A stretch of 64,000 nt of DNA from Caprimulgus europaeus (Eukaryota; Chordata; Aves; Caprimulgiformes; Caprimulgidae), in assembly GCA_907165065.1 (NCBI GenBank), contig OU015538.1, positions 19,297,165-19,361,164 of the forward strand. Reading direction: 5' to 3'. The notes beneath the pieces were generated by a model. The model made no database searches. It was not told where the DNA came from and saw only the letters and a list, made by a program, of their open reading frames with translations. The position numbers and the translations under genes were made by a program. This document shows positions 13,501 through 25,348 of this stretch, piece after piece. Within the stretch, counting starts at the first letter, position 1, and the number at the start of each line of letters is the position of its first letter.

Positions 13501-16500
13501 ATGCATTGGGCTAGATAGTTCTGAAATACTTACATTTCTGTTCTCGTCTACAGTGGAAGTTACACAGCACGGTCCATTCTATAGTTCTAGTGTCACCAGA
13601 CCATGAACATTTGAATTATTAAACTAAATTACATACAAATATTTTATTAAAATTAGCCAGATCACTTACATGCTATATTTTAGTTCACAATTTTCTCTAT
13701 AAATACCTTTAATGTAATTTTTAAGGTAATTTCTGTCAGCTCATCCAATCTGGAATATAAAGGTTTTAAATCTTAAATCTGAAATGAAACATCATCCTCT
13801 TTCTCATTTTGAAGGCAGCGAGTTGGAATAAAGCACTCTGCTTTACTACTGCAGTGGGACTCTTGCTGGATTTTTAGGACAAAAGATGATAGTTCCTGGT
13901 TTAACAGTCCCTGTAGGTCGCTCCCAGAGATGGGAAGGGTCGCTCCCAGCAGGCAGGTAACATCCCATGTAGTCAGATAAGCCATTCCAGTGCAATCAGC
14001 ACTCCAACATCTTGCCTGGCCTAAGGCAGTTCTTGAGCAAACATAAACAGCTTCCAGGCTAGTGCAGAGATTTTGGGATTCTTCTGAGTAGTTTTGCAAC
14101 CCCTGACTAATTCTAAATGGGTGAGTTGGGTTTGCCCAAAGAGCCTACCCAGATAGTCACTTTCTCCTTTTGGGAGTCTTTCAGATATTTCTTTGAGATT
14201 AACAACTTTGTTGTCCTACATTCTTTACACTCCCCTGTGAAAGGGAAAGAAAATAATATTTTTCTCTCTGTTCACCACAAACAGTTCTAGAAGTAATAGC
14301 CTTAAGTTGGCAGCAAGAGAAATTTAAGCTGAACTTGAGGAAAATACCCTGATGATAAGAGTTAAGCACTAGAATAGATCGTCTACAGAGCTTATGTTGT
14401 TGCTAGCAAGGGACCAACAAACTTGAAGAAGCATTTGGGTACAGCTGATCCAGCCTTGGCACAAGGGAAGGTATGAAATTACCTCTCAACTCCCTTCCAC
14501 CTCCCATTGTCAGTGAAGAAATAAAACAGGCCTCATTTCTCTACAGCCTCAGCAGAGGCTGACTCAGATTTCTTTCCTTCCCTTGTCAAGGCAGAAGTTA
14601 TGACCCTGATGTGCTTTTATTCTGTTGGTTTATTGGGTGGTTATCTGTTCAGTTTGTGTGGCTCGGAGAAGCAGGTTTTGCAATTGCATGCAAGGAAGAT
14701 AAGCATGGTGCTTTGTAGTTCTCCTTCACTTTTCTTCCAAGACTGACAAAGGATCTTTACAATATGAATGAAATTATAACAGTCATGCTTACGGGCTTGA
14801 ACTGTCGCATCCATAAAAAATACACCAACATATGTAAGTCCACACAGAAATGTAACAGGAACAGAAATGAGTTTTGCATCCTCAAAACTCTTATTACTTG
14901 GGAAAAAAACCCCAAACTCTTGACTCTAGGAGGCTATACTGCATTTTTCCCTTCAGGTATGTGTCATAAGCAAATTCAGAGTTTGCCATTAGAACTCTGA
15001 AATTCTCATCTCTGAAGCCAGGACGATTTTTCCAGGTGGAAAGATGTTCAGTTCATCGGGAGGGGGGAACGGTAGTCAGGCTCATTTGACAGAGAGAGTT
15101 CTCTCATGTCCAAAATCCTAGAATGAAATTCTTCACACGTGTTTCTGTGTTTGGTGAAATCAGAGGTCTTTGTTCTGTGTTTACTGAACAGCTTTTATGA
15201 GATATAAATACCAGCACATTCTGCTAAGTTTCTGACAAACAGAATGGTCTACTCAATGCCAATATGGTCCTGTGTTAGAGCAGATTGGATAGCACACTTT
15301 GGTGATGGGAAATGCATTTCAATTCCATCCAATGGCAAGCATGGTTTATAAATTTAGATACGTTGTGGGTGGATGGAAGCTGATTGTATAGCATTATTCA
15401 TTACGTGCCTTATATCAAGTTTTGGCTCCTATTCTGTTCAATGATTGCACATTAGCATTCTTGTTGATCTTTGGTGCGTGAAGCTTCCTGCAGAACTGGT
15501 TTGAACTAGTCCCTCCTGCTTAAAGAATATTCTTTCTTCTGTTCCTGTCGTTAGAAAGATTTATTATTGATAGTTGATGATTTTCCAGTACTCTTCCCAG
15601 ATCATAAAACTACAAACTGGATGCTTACAGACCAGTTTTGTCTCTGAAACAGCATTGATAGGTGGATGGATAGGGGACTGATGGATCATTAATGAAAGGC
15701 TCCTGATGACTACCTTCTACTTTGGCCACAGGTAGAAGGTGGTTCTGTGTCTTTCTGACTGATCAGTTGGGTTATCAGCTGACTTGCAATTAAGATAATA
15801 AGGCAATTGTTAAGTTGAGAGTGCTGGAAGTGATAGTCTAAATTGCACTGACCACAGAATTAGTAGTTTGTGAATTAGTAGCTTGAGAGGGAGAAGACAG
15901 TTATTCCCTCTCTCCACTCTCACTGTCTGCAAAGCACCTGCCTCTTTCTACTACACTGAGTTTATTTTAGCCACATGCTCTTTGGTGTAAAATGCTTTCA
16001 TTCTGCTTTGTGGATAATCTTCCTTAGAGACAGAGAGGTTGGGCTGCTAGGAATGGGGGAACATTTTCTGATACAGTTAAGGTGTTTACTGTTGTTGCTG
16101 TTGGTTTTATTGTTCATGATTATGAGGTGAGAATTTGACCAGTGGCTGTAATGGCTGATAAGAATAGCTGATAAATGAACAAAGCCAGGTATGGCATAGA
16201 CCATGCACACAGACAAAGACCTAGTGTCTGAAACTTGCCACCTCTTAGTTATCCTTCTGTTCTTACTTTAAAAAAAAAAAAATAATCCAATATTCTCATC
16301 TTAAAATAATACATCTTGTTTTTCAGATTATATAAATTAGCATGGAAGACCAGTATCTCCCTTGCAAAGGAAATGAAAATTTTTCAAGTTGATTATCTTC
16401 AATAGCCTATCAAGTAAGGACTGCTCTCATTCTGGGTATTACAAAACATCTCATGTTGCCTTTAAGATTTTATGAAAGCAGGATAGTCTTAAACAGTCTC

Positions 16501-18535
16501 TTTTAAGTTTTTAAGCCTCTTTTAATTTGGCTTAAAGCCTGAACCTGTTTATGACTAAAGATTTTAGCTTCTTCACTGGTATAACAGCAGTAGAAAGTAG
16601 GGAGGTGACTGTGTTGACAAATATTCGAAGACACTAGGTCACTGACTAAAGTGACTAAATACAAGTGGAAATGTTGCTGCTGACTTCAGCTGCCCTAAGG
16701 TTAGGGTCATGCACACACCTCTGGATACCTAGTCACTTCTTCCAGCATGTGCAGAATGCCACTGTTGAAAGAATAAGGGTCTAACAACCCCAGGCTTAAC
16801 ACTTGGTTAATAAATTGCCTATGTAGCAGATAAATTGAGATTGAAAGATTTGGTCTTGCATATGAAATACTGCATATGAAATACTGAAAATGCACTTCAG
16901 GCAGAGTGGAACTCCCATTTCACACAGTGCAGTCCAGAAGCTGTTAATTTCTGAGAAGTTTGTAGGAAGGGTTTATGTTATTTCTGTGTTGCATGACAAA
17001 AGAAACTGAGTGTTAAAGCAAATTATTTAGAATATAACTAATACAGCCATACTCCATATCACACATAGTCTTGTTTTAATGTGTGTGTGTAGGTATGTCT
17101 GCTTTTTAATACATGTATTTCTGACAAGCTATGCAAGTAAAGACTTTTCTTGACAAATATAGTAATGAGCAAATACAAATAGCTGTAAAAGAACCTGTGA
17201 ACCAGATAGCAGAGCAGGAAAGCTGAAGTATCACCTATCTGTGAATAAGTTAATGTACAAAACAGAACCTGGTAATATTTGAAGGCATCTCAGTGAAATG
17301 GAAAAATGTTTGAGGAAAAAGTAAATAATCTGATATAAACATAAAAGCACCAGCTAATGTAGATTGAAAGAATAGCATGGATTTTTAGTATTGCACACAT
17401 ATAAACTCATACACCTATGTCAATCATCAGTATTCCCACAACAGGGAACCTCTTCAGAGTGCTACTTGCTTAGAGGAACCAATATCCAGAGATGACAGGA
17501 AACTACTGATTTGTTAAGCTGCTTTAAATGAGGAAACAGAAGGCAGTGAAAGCCAAGACTCTTTAATCTCTCACTGCTCAATGGACTTTGTTCTTACTCT
17601 GTAGCTGTATATGGAATACATGTGTATAAAGACCCACCTTGGAGGAAAGTGCAAAGTATGACATTATTAATAATAAAAGAGTAATCCTCCATATCATGAT
17701 AGTTTGTTTTAAAACATTGTTTACAACCCAGCTGAATGTAATTATCTAGGAGAAGGTATGTGGGGGAGGTTACACTTACAGAATTAAAATTCTTATTATT
17801 TTGTATGAGCTCTCTGAATCTCTCATCCACAAGGAAATTTACTGAAGTTGAGAGGAGTGCTTTTCTCAAAGAATTAGAAGTAAAACCAACTCTGCTGGCT
17901 GAGAGCACAGAACAGAGCTCCTGCTTTTCCTGCCAGGACTGCTGTGTTCACTTGTCTGATGCGTGTTTCTCATGCACCGATCATCAATCGTTCCTCTTCC
18001 AACTTTCATTTTCCTAGACTCACGCTGTACATAAATAAGGGTGAGATACTGAAGTAAGAAGGAGATACAGGATTAATGTTTGTGCCTCCTAAAGCCTGTT
18101 TCTAACACTGGGGCTCAGGTCAGTGGTGGTAGGAGCAGCACAGCACAGGGTTAGCTCTGCCTTGGCACAATTAATTCCTGTGTTCTAATTCAGGTAGAGG
18201 GGCAAAACACATTGGCCAGCTGCTGTCTTTCCAGTTGGCATGTGTAGAGCAAGTCTGAGGATAGGCAGTGAGTGGAACTGGGTCAAAATAAAAATGTCTT
18301 CCTCAAGAAAGCCCCACAGTTGTGGTTTTGAAAAGCAATCTTTCTAATTGTGAAATTAAAATTAAAATATACATTTAACTGGAATGTTTTGATTTGACAT
18401 TTTTACAACTCTACATGTAAATAAAAAGTCATTATAAAACTGAGCATAACAGCACAATCAGTCCCTATCAGCAAAAGAATATCACTTTTTGAAGAATACG
18501 AGTAAGTCAGAACTTGTCAGGTGTCTTGTGGGCTC

Positions 18536-18585
18536 AAAAAAAAAAAGGAAAAAAAAGAAAAAAAAAGGAGAAAAAAAGAAAAGTT
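18536..18585. repeat. A-rich purine tract
   Basis: About 50 bases of A runs broken by G or GG (A10-GG-A8-G-A9-GG type). The Lys/Glu-rich frame it produces is an artefact. Could be the degraded tail of a retrocopy, but no element is recognised next to it. Confidence 0.7.
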
Positions 18586-20504
18586 CTCCTTCAGTGTATT
18601 CCAGTACACACCACAAATCATACACCGCAATCAGAAAACCAAATATTCATTGCTTTACCTAAGGCTCCTATCTGAATTCTTTCTTGTGTTAGATAAAGAG
18701 TTTTTATGACAAAAAAAGCTGTAAAAGATAACAAAACCTTTAATGCTTAAATGGGTTATAAAAGCCAGAAAGCCTTCCAGTAACTGAAAGCTCTCACAAC
18801 CAAAATATCGTCCTAGTTAAAAGAACTGTTTCACGTTGTTTACGCTGCCAAGGTGCTGACCGTGCATAAAGTTGTTCTCTTAATAATGAGGAACGCCCAT
18901 CAGCCAAAAATGTTTTACCTTGTAGGAGATCTACATTTTAATCAGCTGATGACAGTCCTCCCACATCTGTTTCATGAGCTCTGTTTCTGAAATGAAAGAG
19001 AAGCAACTAAAGATCTACAGGGGAAATAAAAAGGTTTAAAGTTGGTTGCTTGCTTTCCACCTGTCCAGTTAGAGCCAAATTAGAAATGTAAGCTTTCTCA
19101 AAAGAGAAAATCCTAATTTAAGGGCTCAAATTGAATAACTGTTTTAAATTTAAGTTCTGCACAATGTTTAACTTAAGCAAAACCAAAAAATGCATCCATA
19201 ACCTGGAAACTTTTCCATGTTAGATAAAGACAAAACAGCGTAAACTCTGTACTCACAGAAAATAGTTGAAATTTCAGGTATAATTTACAGGAATATAGCA
19301 AAATTTAGGTCACTCCAAGGGAGAGGAACTATGGGAAAAACCCCTAAATTTCATGACAGAAAGATACATGCTTATGACCTCTAACTGTTTAAATATATTT
19401 AGCCAAAGAATATGATATAAAAGAGAGTATATATAGGTCCCAGCATGGAGACAACATAATTTCAGTTAGCCTCTCTGGATACTAGAAGAGTGTGAAGAAG
19501 GTTAAATTGTCCCTATTCCAGCTTCTGTGATTGCCTGAGCTATTTAGACATTATGTTCTAATTTATTTATAGCTATGGCATACATTGACCAAAGAACTGT
19601 CTATTAATTACACTTGTTATTTTAAATTCTTATCACCATTCATACTTGGCCATACAAATTTTATAGCAGTTTAACAATGTGGAGATGTTTCAGATGTGGA
19701 ATACATCTGAAATTAAGTATATCTTAAACCATTCTTTCTTCTTAATAGGTTATTGGGTGGAAAAATAGTCTATGAAATCTATAGCAGATTTTACTTACAG
19801 ATGTTAAGAACTTTCCCTTGCTTTTAGTAGTTTTATACTATTTTAAAATTTTTTTAGATGTATTCTAAACATTTTTCTCTTTTATTTGCTTAAGTATTTC
19901 AGATTTTCTTTAAAGACAGACCAGCTGTTTCTATGACACAATTTTAGTCATGTACAAGTAAAAGCAAAGTTAAATAAACACCCAAATCCCTGTCTTGTTC
20001 TCCCTAGAAATCCAAGGTACCAACATTTATTTTAAGTATGTCACAATCACAGCTCCTTTATCTCCTTTAATGAAGCAGATTGCTCCTTAGGCAGTCTGTC
20101 CAGGAGAGGGAAATGCAAATTATTGCTTTGGAATTGAACTCATTTCCTGCTCTTTGGTCATAATGAATGTCGTATCTTTCCTTGGCATGAAACTTAAACA
20201 GTACCTATCTCCAGAGATCAGCTGTCCCTTGCTGTGTTCCATGTGACTGCAGGCCCTTTCCTTTATCAGTTTTCTTAGAGCATCACTAAACTATAAATTA
20301 GAAGTGGCAGCGTAATGTAGTGGCACTGATGGGTGCTCAGAGGACTTTTGCAGTGAGATGAAAGTTTAGCGTCAGCTTTTGCTGTTTATTTTGTAGTAAG
20401 CTTTATCATTGGATAAAATTCTGTATTTAGCATACAATGTTATATTCTTAAGTTATTTTTTGCAGTCAATATTACTGTTTTGCAACCCTATTACTGTTCT
20501 GGTG

Positions 20505-20985
20505 CAAGACTCTGGTTATGACAGAGAACTTCAAGGAAACATCAGCTTAGTGCAATCAAAAAAAGCAAATCAAATACTAGAAGCTATTAGGAAAATAATA
20601 GAGAGCAAAAAGGTAAACATCACTGCACTGTTGTGTAAATCCATGATTTTTCCACATCTGGAATACTGTACAATGATCTATTAGAACTGGAAAAAGGTCA
20701 TGAAAGGGCATTAATCACCCACAACATGGAATATCATCTCTATGAAGCAGATTGAATAGGGCTGTTTTTTGTTGGTTTTTTTTCTAGCCTGGAAGAGAGA
20801 AGACTTAATTGAGAAATGATAGAGCTGTACAGAAGGACTAGGGGCTGTTGAACTAGGAGTCAGATTCAAAGGAAGTTCTTCATGCAGCAGCAGCAGATCT
20901 GCTGAAGTTCCAGAGGACTTTGTGGGTGCAAGAAGTTTACATGAATTCAAGGGTCGTACTGAGTAAGTCCATATATGTGAGATTG
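20505..20985 (+). mobile_element. Ancient CR1/L3-type LINE relic (3' end of the reverse-transcriptase ORF)
   Basis: The DNA translates, with stops and frameshifts, to the familiar C-terminal stretch of CR1/L3-like ORF2: KKANQILEAIRKIIESKK, then PHLEYC, then LEKR/DLI-like text and a final FKG...KSI-like end. PHLEYC is a very common signature of this region. Several stops and a T-rich insertion (about 20,760-20,785) show it is long dead. Confidence 0.65.
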
Positions 20986-23900
20986 GAGATTACTGGTGAG
21001 AAAAAAACCATACTGTCCTTATGAAATACCCAGAGCTGAAAATGGTGAGAGGGAAAGTATTGAGAGAGAAGTGATTCACTGGCGTGTGCTCTTCAGACCC
21101 TTTTTGGAATGTATCGATGGTTCTTCAGCATCTGCTACTGCTTGAGACCTAGATGGCCTCTTGATCTGGTATAATTGTTCTTATTTTTTTAATTAAAATA
21201 CAAATAGCCAACCAGTGCTGTCCTAAAACAATATCAAGGTATTTCCTAAAAGGTGCTTTGTTTTTTTGGGTTTGCTTTTTTGTTTTTCCCTTGTGGGAAA
21301 TACAGTATATTGTGATTGCAGAGGCATGAACCAGAAGGGCAAAGGATCAGGCAGTACAAAGAACAACCTGTCACACATTCTCTCAGTATTTTCTATCCTG
21401 AAATTGCTGTGGAGATGTGGCAGATGGGGCTCCAGGTGCTACTGAGCCAATGCTCCCTCTACACTAGCTAGGTTTTCCCTGGTCAGACCTTTGCTCAATA
21501 CTCATCTCTTGTTTCCCCTTTCCACTCATCTCCCAGTGGCTCCTCTCTAATCCCCTCTACCCCAGTGTGTGTTTGCATGATATGTACACACAAATGTACG
21601 TGTGTATCAAGAGGTTCAGGCAGGAGATCAGAGATCCTGATGTTCTGGAGGTTTCTGTAAGCAGAGCATCTGTAGCTGTTTAATGAAAGAAAGAGGAATT
21701 AGAGGACAAAAGGTATTCTAAACCAGGGAAGTGCTGTTTTATTACGTGGTGTATCAGCTTTGCAGTCAAAGATCAATTTCTCTGCTTTCCCAGGTGTCAG
21801 GCTGCCACCTGTGTTTGCAAAAGAGTAGATTTAACTTCACTGCATAGAAGTATTTACCTTTTTCCCCCTCTCCCTGACCCATCACTTCTCCATCCTTATA
21901 TATTTGTATTTATAAGCAAAGACTAGTTTCACCTGCTGTCCATTCATTCTGCCTCTGTACTTCCAGTAAAGTATTACTCTGTATTCTGTCTGTTTACAAT
22001 TATTACATACATATCCATACAGAATTAAGAGCAAAAAGGCAGCTGAGAAGCAAAAGCTTTGGAAAAAAATTATAAAGACACTCAAATCAGAAAGTGCAGT
22101 TGCTCATACAAGCAGTTTCATAAAGATCGTGAAGCCTGACCTGCATTAAATAGGTCATGACCACCACCAAGTAATTTTTGCTACAAACACACAACTTCTG
22201 ATTTAACAGAGCTGGTCTTTTTAAAAGATTGTGATTTAAACAGCCAGCTCTAGACACTTGCTATCTTGTCTCAGAATACCTTGCTTCATCTTTACAGGCA
22301 GAGAGTGGTGTTAAGCTTTTGTTGGTTAAACAAGAGCAGAGCTCTGTAGCCAGGCTGTCCCAAGCATTTGGGATGAGGAGAGAAGCATTGTCTTGCTTGG
22401 ATTCCTTTCTCTGTCAGGTGTTGTCCCACTCTCAGCACCCTCTGATCCAGGTAGCCCACGGTTCGAGGTTAATAGGAACAAGGTGGCTGTGCTGGGCTGT
22501 CAGGGTCAGTGTCTGCAGACAGGCACCTTCCACCAAACCTCAAGTGCATTTAGGGCTTTTCCTTCAAAGGGAAGATCAGAAAAGCGAAGCCTCTGCTTCC
22601 CAGCTTGTTCTGACTTCCCCTTCAATCTCCAAAGCCTTCCTTTCACCTGAAAGCAGATTTTTATCTCTGCCTCATCAAGTTGCTTATGGGGTGCAGCTGC
22701 CTGCCAGGTTGCCGGCTTCTTAACCCTCTCTTCCTCAACCCTTCAGACAGTTTCCTAACCCCATATGACAAATAATTTCAAGAATTTAAGTGTAGACACC
22801 AGAATACAATGTCTTTTGTAGTGGTTTCCCAAGTGAGTATTTTTCTCTCCTATTTTATATCAAAATACAGTTTTATTCCTCCTAGCCACGGCTGTCACAG
22901 CAAGAACTCACCCTGAACAGGAACACCCTGTCAGATACAGAATGTAGTATCCTCCTTGGGTTTAGATGGATATAAAACTTTGGTCACATTAAAATTCAAG
23001 TGCTTTGTTTGAGGCTCTTTTCATTAACTGGTAGAGATCACTGTGTATATATTACTTACTGTTATTATTTCTGACTCCAATAATCATCACCACATCTACA
23101 AAGTTTTCCGGAAGTTATTTTGTATTTCCATTACCAGGATGACTTAGGGCTTGCTTTCTGCTGACCCTTGTAAGAAATTTCCAAGACACTCTTTATTAAA
23201 CGGGGCAATATACTGCACACTGGTAAGGTTCTTGAGCTGGCTCCCCAACAGCGTTTTCCACATTGTCAGTTACAGCACTTTTTTCCCCTTGAGGAGTATT
23301 ACTGTAGTTTCTGTAGTTTCCTATTGAACCATAAGCCAATTTCTTATGGTTGGTGTGAAATAGAGACTGGGCTCTTGTCACCATATTTTGTTGCTTTCCA
23401 AGACACGGTCTTTTTGTAATTGTTTGGTGAGAAGCCATCAGTAGCTTTTTCCCAACTGCTGAACCAAGAATCAGGTTTTAAGAGAACACAGGTTTTCTTT
23501 GCATATAGTTCCTTTGAAATCAGTGGGATAGAACTTACCTCAAATGTTTCTTACATACACTCATATGTAAACTAGATGTCTGTTTGGGTTTAATGCCTGA
23601 AGGAAAAGTGAAACTTTTTATATTTGGTGAGTATGTCTCCAGATGTCACAGTACCTTAAAATACTGAATTGCTGTAGGACCTCATCCTAAAATTCATAGC
23701 TTCCCAGCTGCTTGTTGAGGAGGTTTTGTGAGCCCTTTTTAATTTCTGAGACAGTTTTCAGTGAATGGCCAATGTAATGCCACCTAGAATAACAGCTGGT
23801 ATTGCTCTATTACATCAAAGGTGTTTTGCCATTACGTGCTACTATAGAAACTATGTTTTGTGCTGGGTGACTGTACGATGTGACCTGAAAGTATAGTAAG

Positions 23901-24479
23901 CATGTAGGGGAAACAAATTGGCAAAATTACGAATCTCAGGTTTATTATTAAGGATATTTATTACACAAGATTCTACAATTATGTTCTTGCTACATTACCC
24001 TGCAGAACAAAGTTAATGTCTCAGTTAGGGTTTGCCTGACGTAGAAAAAGGAACCCAAACCAAAATATGCTGGATTGAGAAACTAACTGGAGTTCACATT
24101 CTTCTCTACAGAGATTTTGGATGAGTAACTAACTCTGTCTTTCACAGATAAGCACCGTGTTGTAGTCCACCTGTCAGAGCAATCCCGTGATCTCCAGCTG
24201 CCTGTCCTCTGTGATGCAGATGCAGGAATGCAGCATTTAGAAGAAACTTACTCATTTTCCAGACAACTGCTGCTCCGGGCAGTTTGCTGCTTGGGGGAAG
24301 AGATGTGAAATGCTCTGCGGGAAAGTTCATCACCTCCTGCAAAAAGTATTGGAGTCATTTAATTGAGTAGCAGGTAACTATGTATGTACGCTTCCCCTAC
24401 ATGCGTTGTAAACTGATTAGTAACAAACGGCTTTATTAAACAAACTTATGATTTATTTTTCTCTGCTTTTCCCATCAGC
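20986..24479. other. Non-coding flank up to the CpG island
   Basis: No gene or repeat recognised. It ends in a strong acceptor-like pyrimidine tract (tttctctgcttttcccatcag, 24479) at the very edge of the CpG island, which could mark a 5' UTR exon whose first exon lies upstream. Confidence 0.5.
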
Positions 24480-24579
24480 GAGGTTTCACTGCGGTGTGGC
24501 AGCAGCGGCGTGGCAGCCCGGGCGGGACCTGCTGCTGGGGCACGGCACGACCCGAAGGCGGGAGAGAACGGTGAATCTA

Positions 24580-24798
24580 ATGCGAGACAAGCCCGGGCCG
24601 CCCGCCGAGACCCTGCAGGCCCCGGGCCGCCCCCGCTCCGCCACGCTGCGCCCCCGGAGAGGGGCAGGCGGCCCCGGCTGCGCTGGTGGCGGCGGGCCCG
24701 CTCCCGTCTGGCCGGCTGCCCGCAGAGGGGGAGGCGGCCGCGGGGCTCTGCCAGCCGAAGGTGTGTCCGGCCCCGGGCGCGGCTCTCGCAGGTACTAA
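24580..24798 (+). other. Upstream ORF candidate in the POF1B 5' leader
   Basis: An ATG at 24580 opens a 72-codon, Arg/Gly/Pro-rich frame that ends at TAA 24796-24798, about 85 nt before the POF1B ATG. If the transcript starts upstream of it, it would be a uORF. GC-rich DNA yields such frames by chance, so this is only a possibility. Confidence 0.25.
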
Positions 24799-24883
24799 TC
24801 GCCGCCCTGCCCCGACTCACTGCTGCATTTGCCGCCCCGCTCCCCCCGCAGCCAGCGGTCCCGGAGCGCGGCCCGCGGCCGGG

Positions 24884-25348
24884 ATGTACGGGGGCCAGCA
24901 GCAGCTGCAGCCCCTCACGCTGCCCCCGCATCTCCCGCAGCAGCACCAGCAGCAGCAGCAGCACCACTACTACCGGCGCCAGCAGCACTACAGCACGCTC
25001 CCCGCCGGCCGCCGGCCCCTGTCCTGCCCGGAGCCGCTGCCCCGGCCTCTGCCCTGCCGGGAGCCGCCGTCCTGCCCGGCGCCACCGCCCTGCCCGGAGC
25101 CCCCGCCGCCGCCGCGGCCACCGCCGTGCCGGGAGCCGCCGCCCTGCCCGGAGCCGCCGCGGCCCCTGCCCTGCTTCGATCCCGCGCCCCACCAGCAGCA
25201 GGAAAGCGGCGTGGCGTACGACCGGGTGCGGACCTACGGCCCCGGCTGCCGGCGGGTGAGCACGTCCTGCTCCTCCCGGGCGGCCTCGCCGCTGGAGTGC
25301 TCGCCCGGCTACCAGCAAGTGATCTCCGGCTGCGATCCGCTGCCACAG
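24884..25348 (+). CDS. POF1B: POF1B exon 1 (start codon, Gln/His and Pro/Cys-rich head)
   Basis: 155 codons, ends in phase 0 at CAG|GTACTG. Start chosen as the ATG at 24884 (G at -3); the frame stays open upstream but only with non-ATG codons. Residues 1-37 are Gln/His/Tyr rich (a run of five Q at 22-26), matching the QPQHYH region of human POF1B. Residues 45-100 hold CPEP, CREP and CPAP repeats with long proline runs. Residues 108-120 (GVAYDRVRTYGPG) match the conserved VVYERVRTYSGP block. Cys recurs to the end (122, 129, 139, 150). The exon is very GC rich and lies in the CpG island. Confidence 0.85.

Larger units (their letters stand above)
1..20500. other. POF1B 5' flank, no recognisable gene
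   Basis: AT-rich non-coding DNA. Apart from the broken frame near 10 kb I find no supported gene. Notable only: a small GC-rich patch at about 1,010-1,190, a pyrimidine-rich stretch at about 2,755-3,110, T runs near 2,226 and 2,652, a short (GT)n near 17,081, and a direct 16-bp duplication near 16,858-16,890. Short frames here look like chance. Confidence 0.6.

Noticed and set aside
22319..22723. 134-codon + strand frame
   Set aside because: No recognisable motif, a second overlapping frame is also open, and composition is that of chance translation.
24446..25318. Antisense frame of 290 codons across the CpG island
   Set aside because: Arg/Ala/Gly-rich mirror of POF1B exon 1; GC-rich DNA has few stops in any frame, and the sense strand carries the recognised protein.
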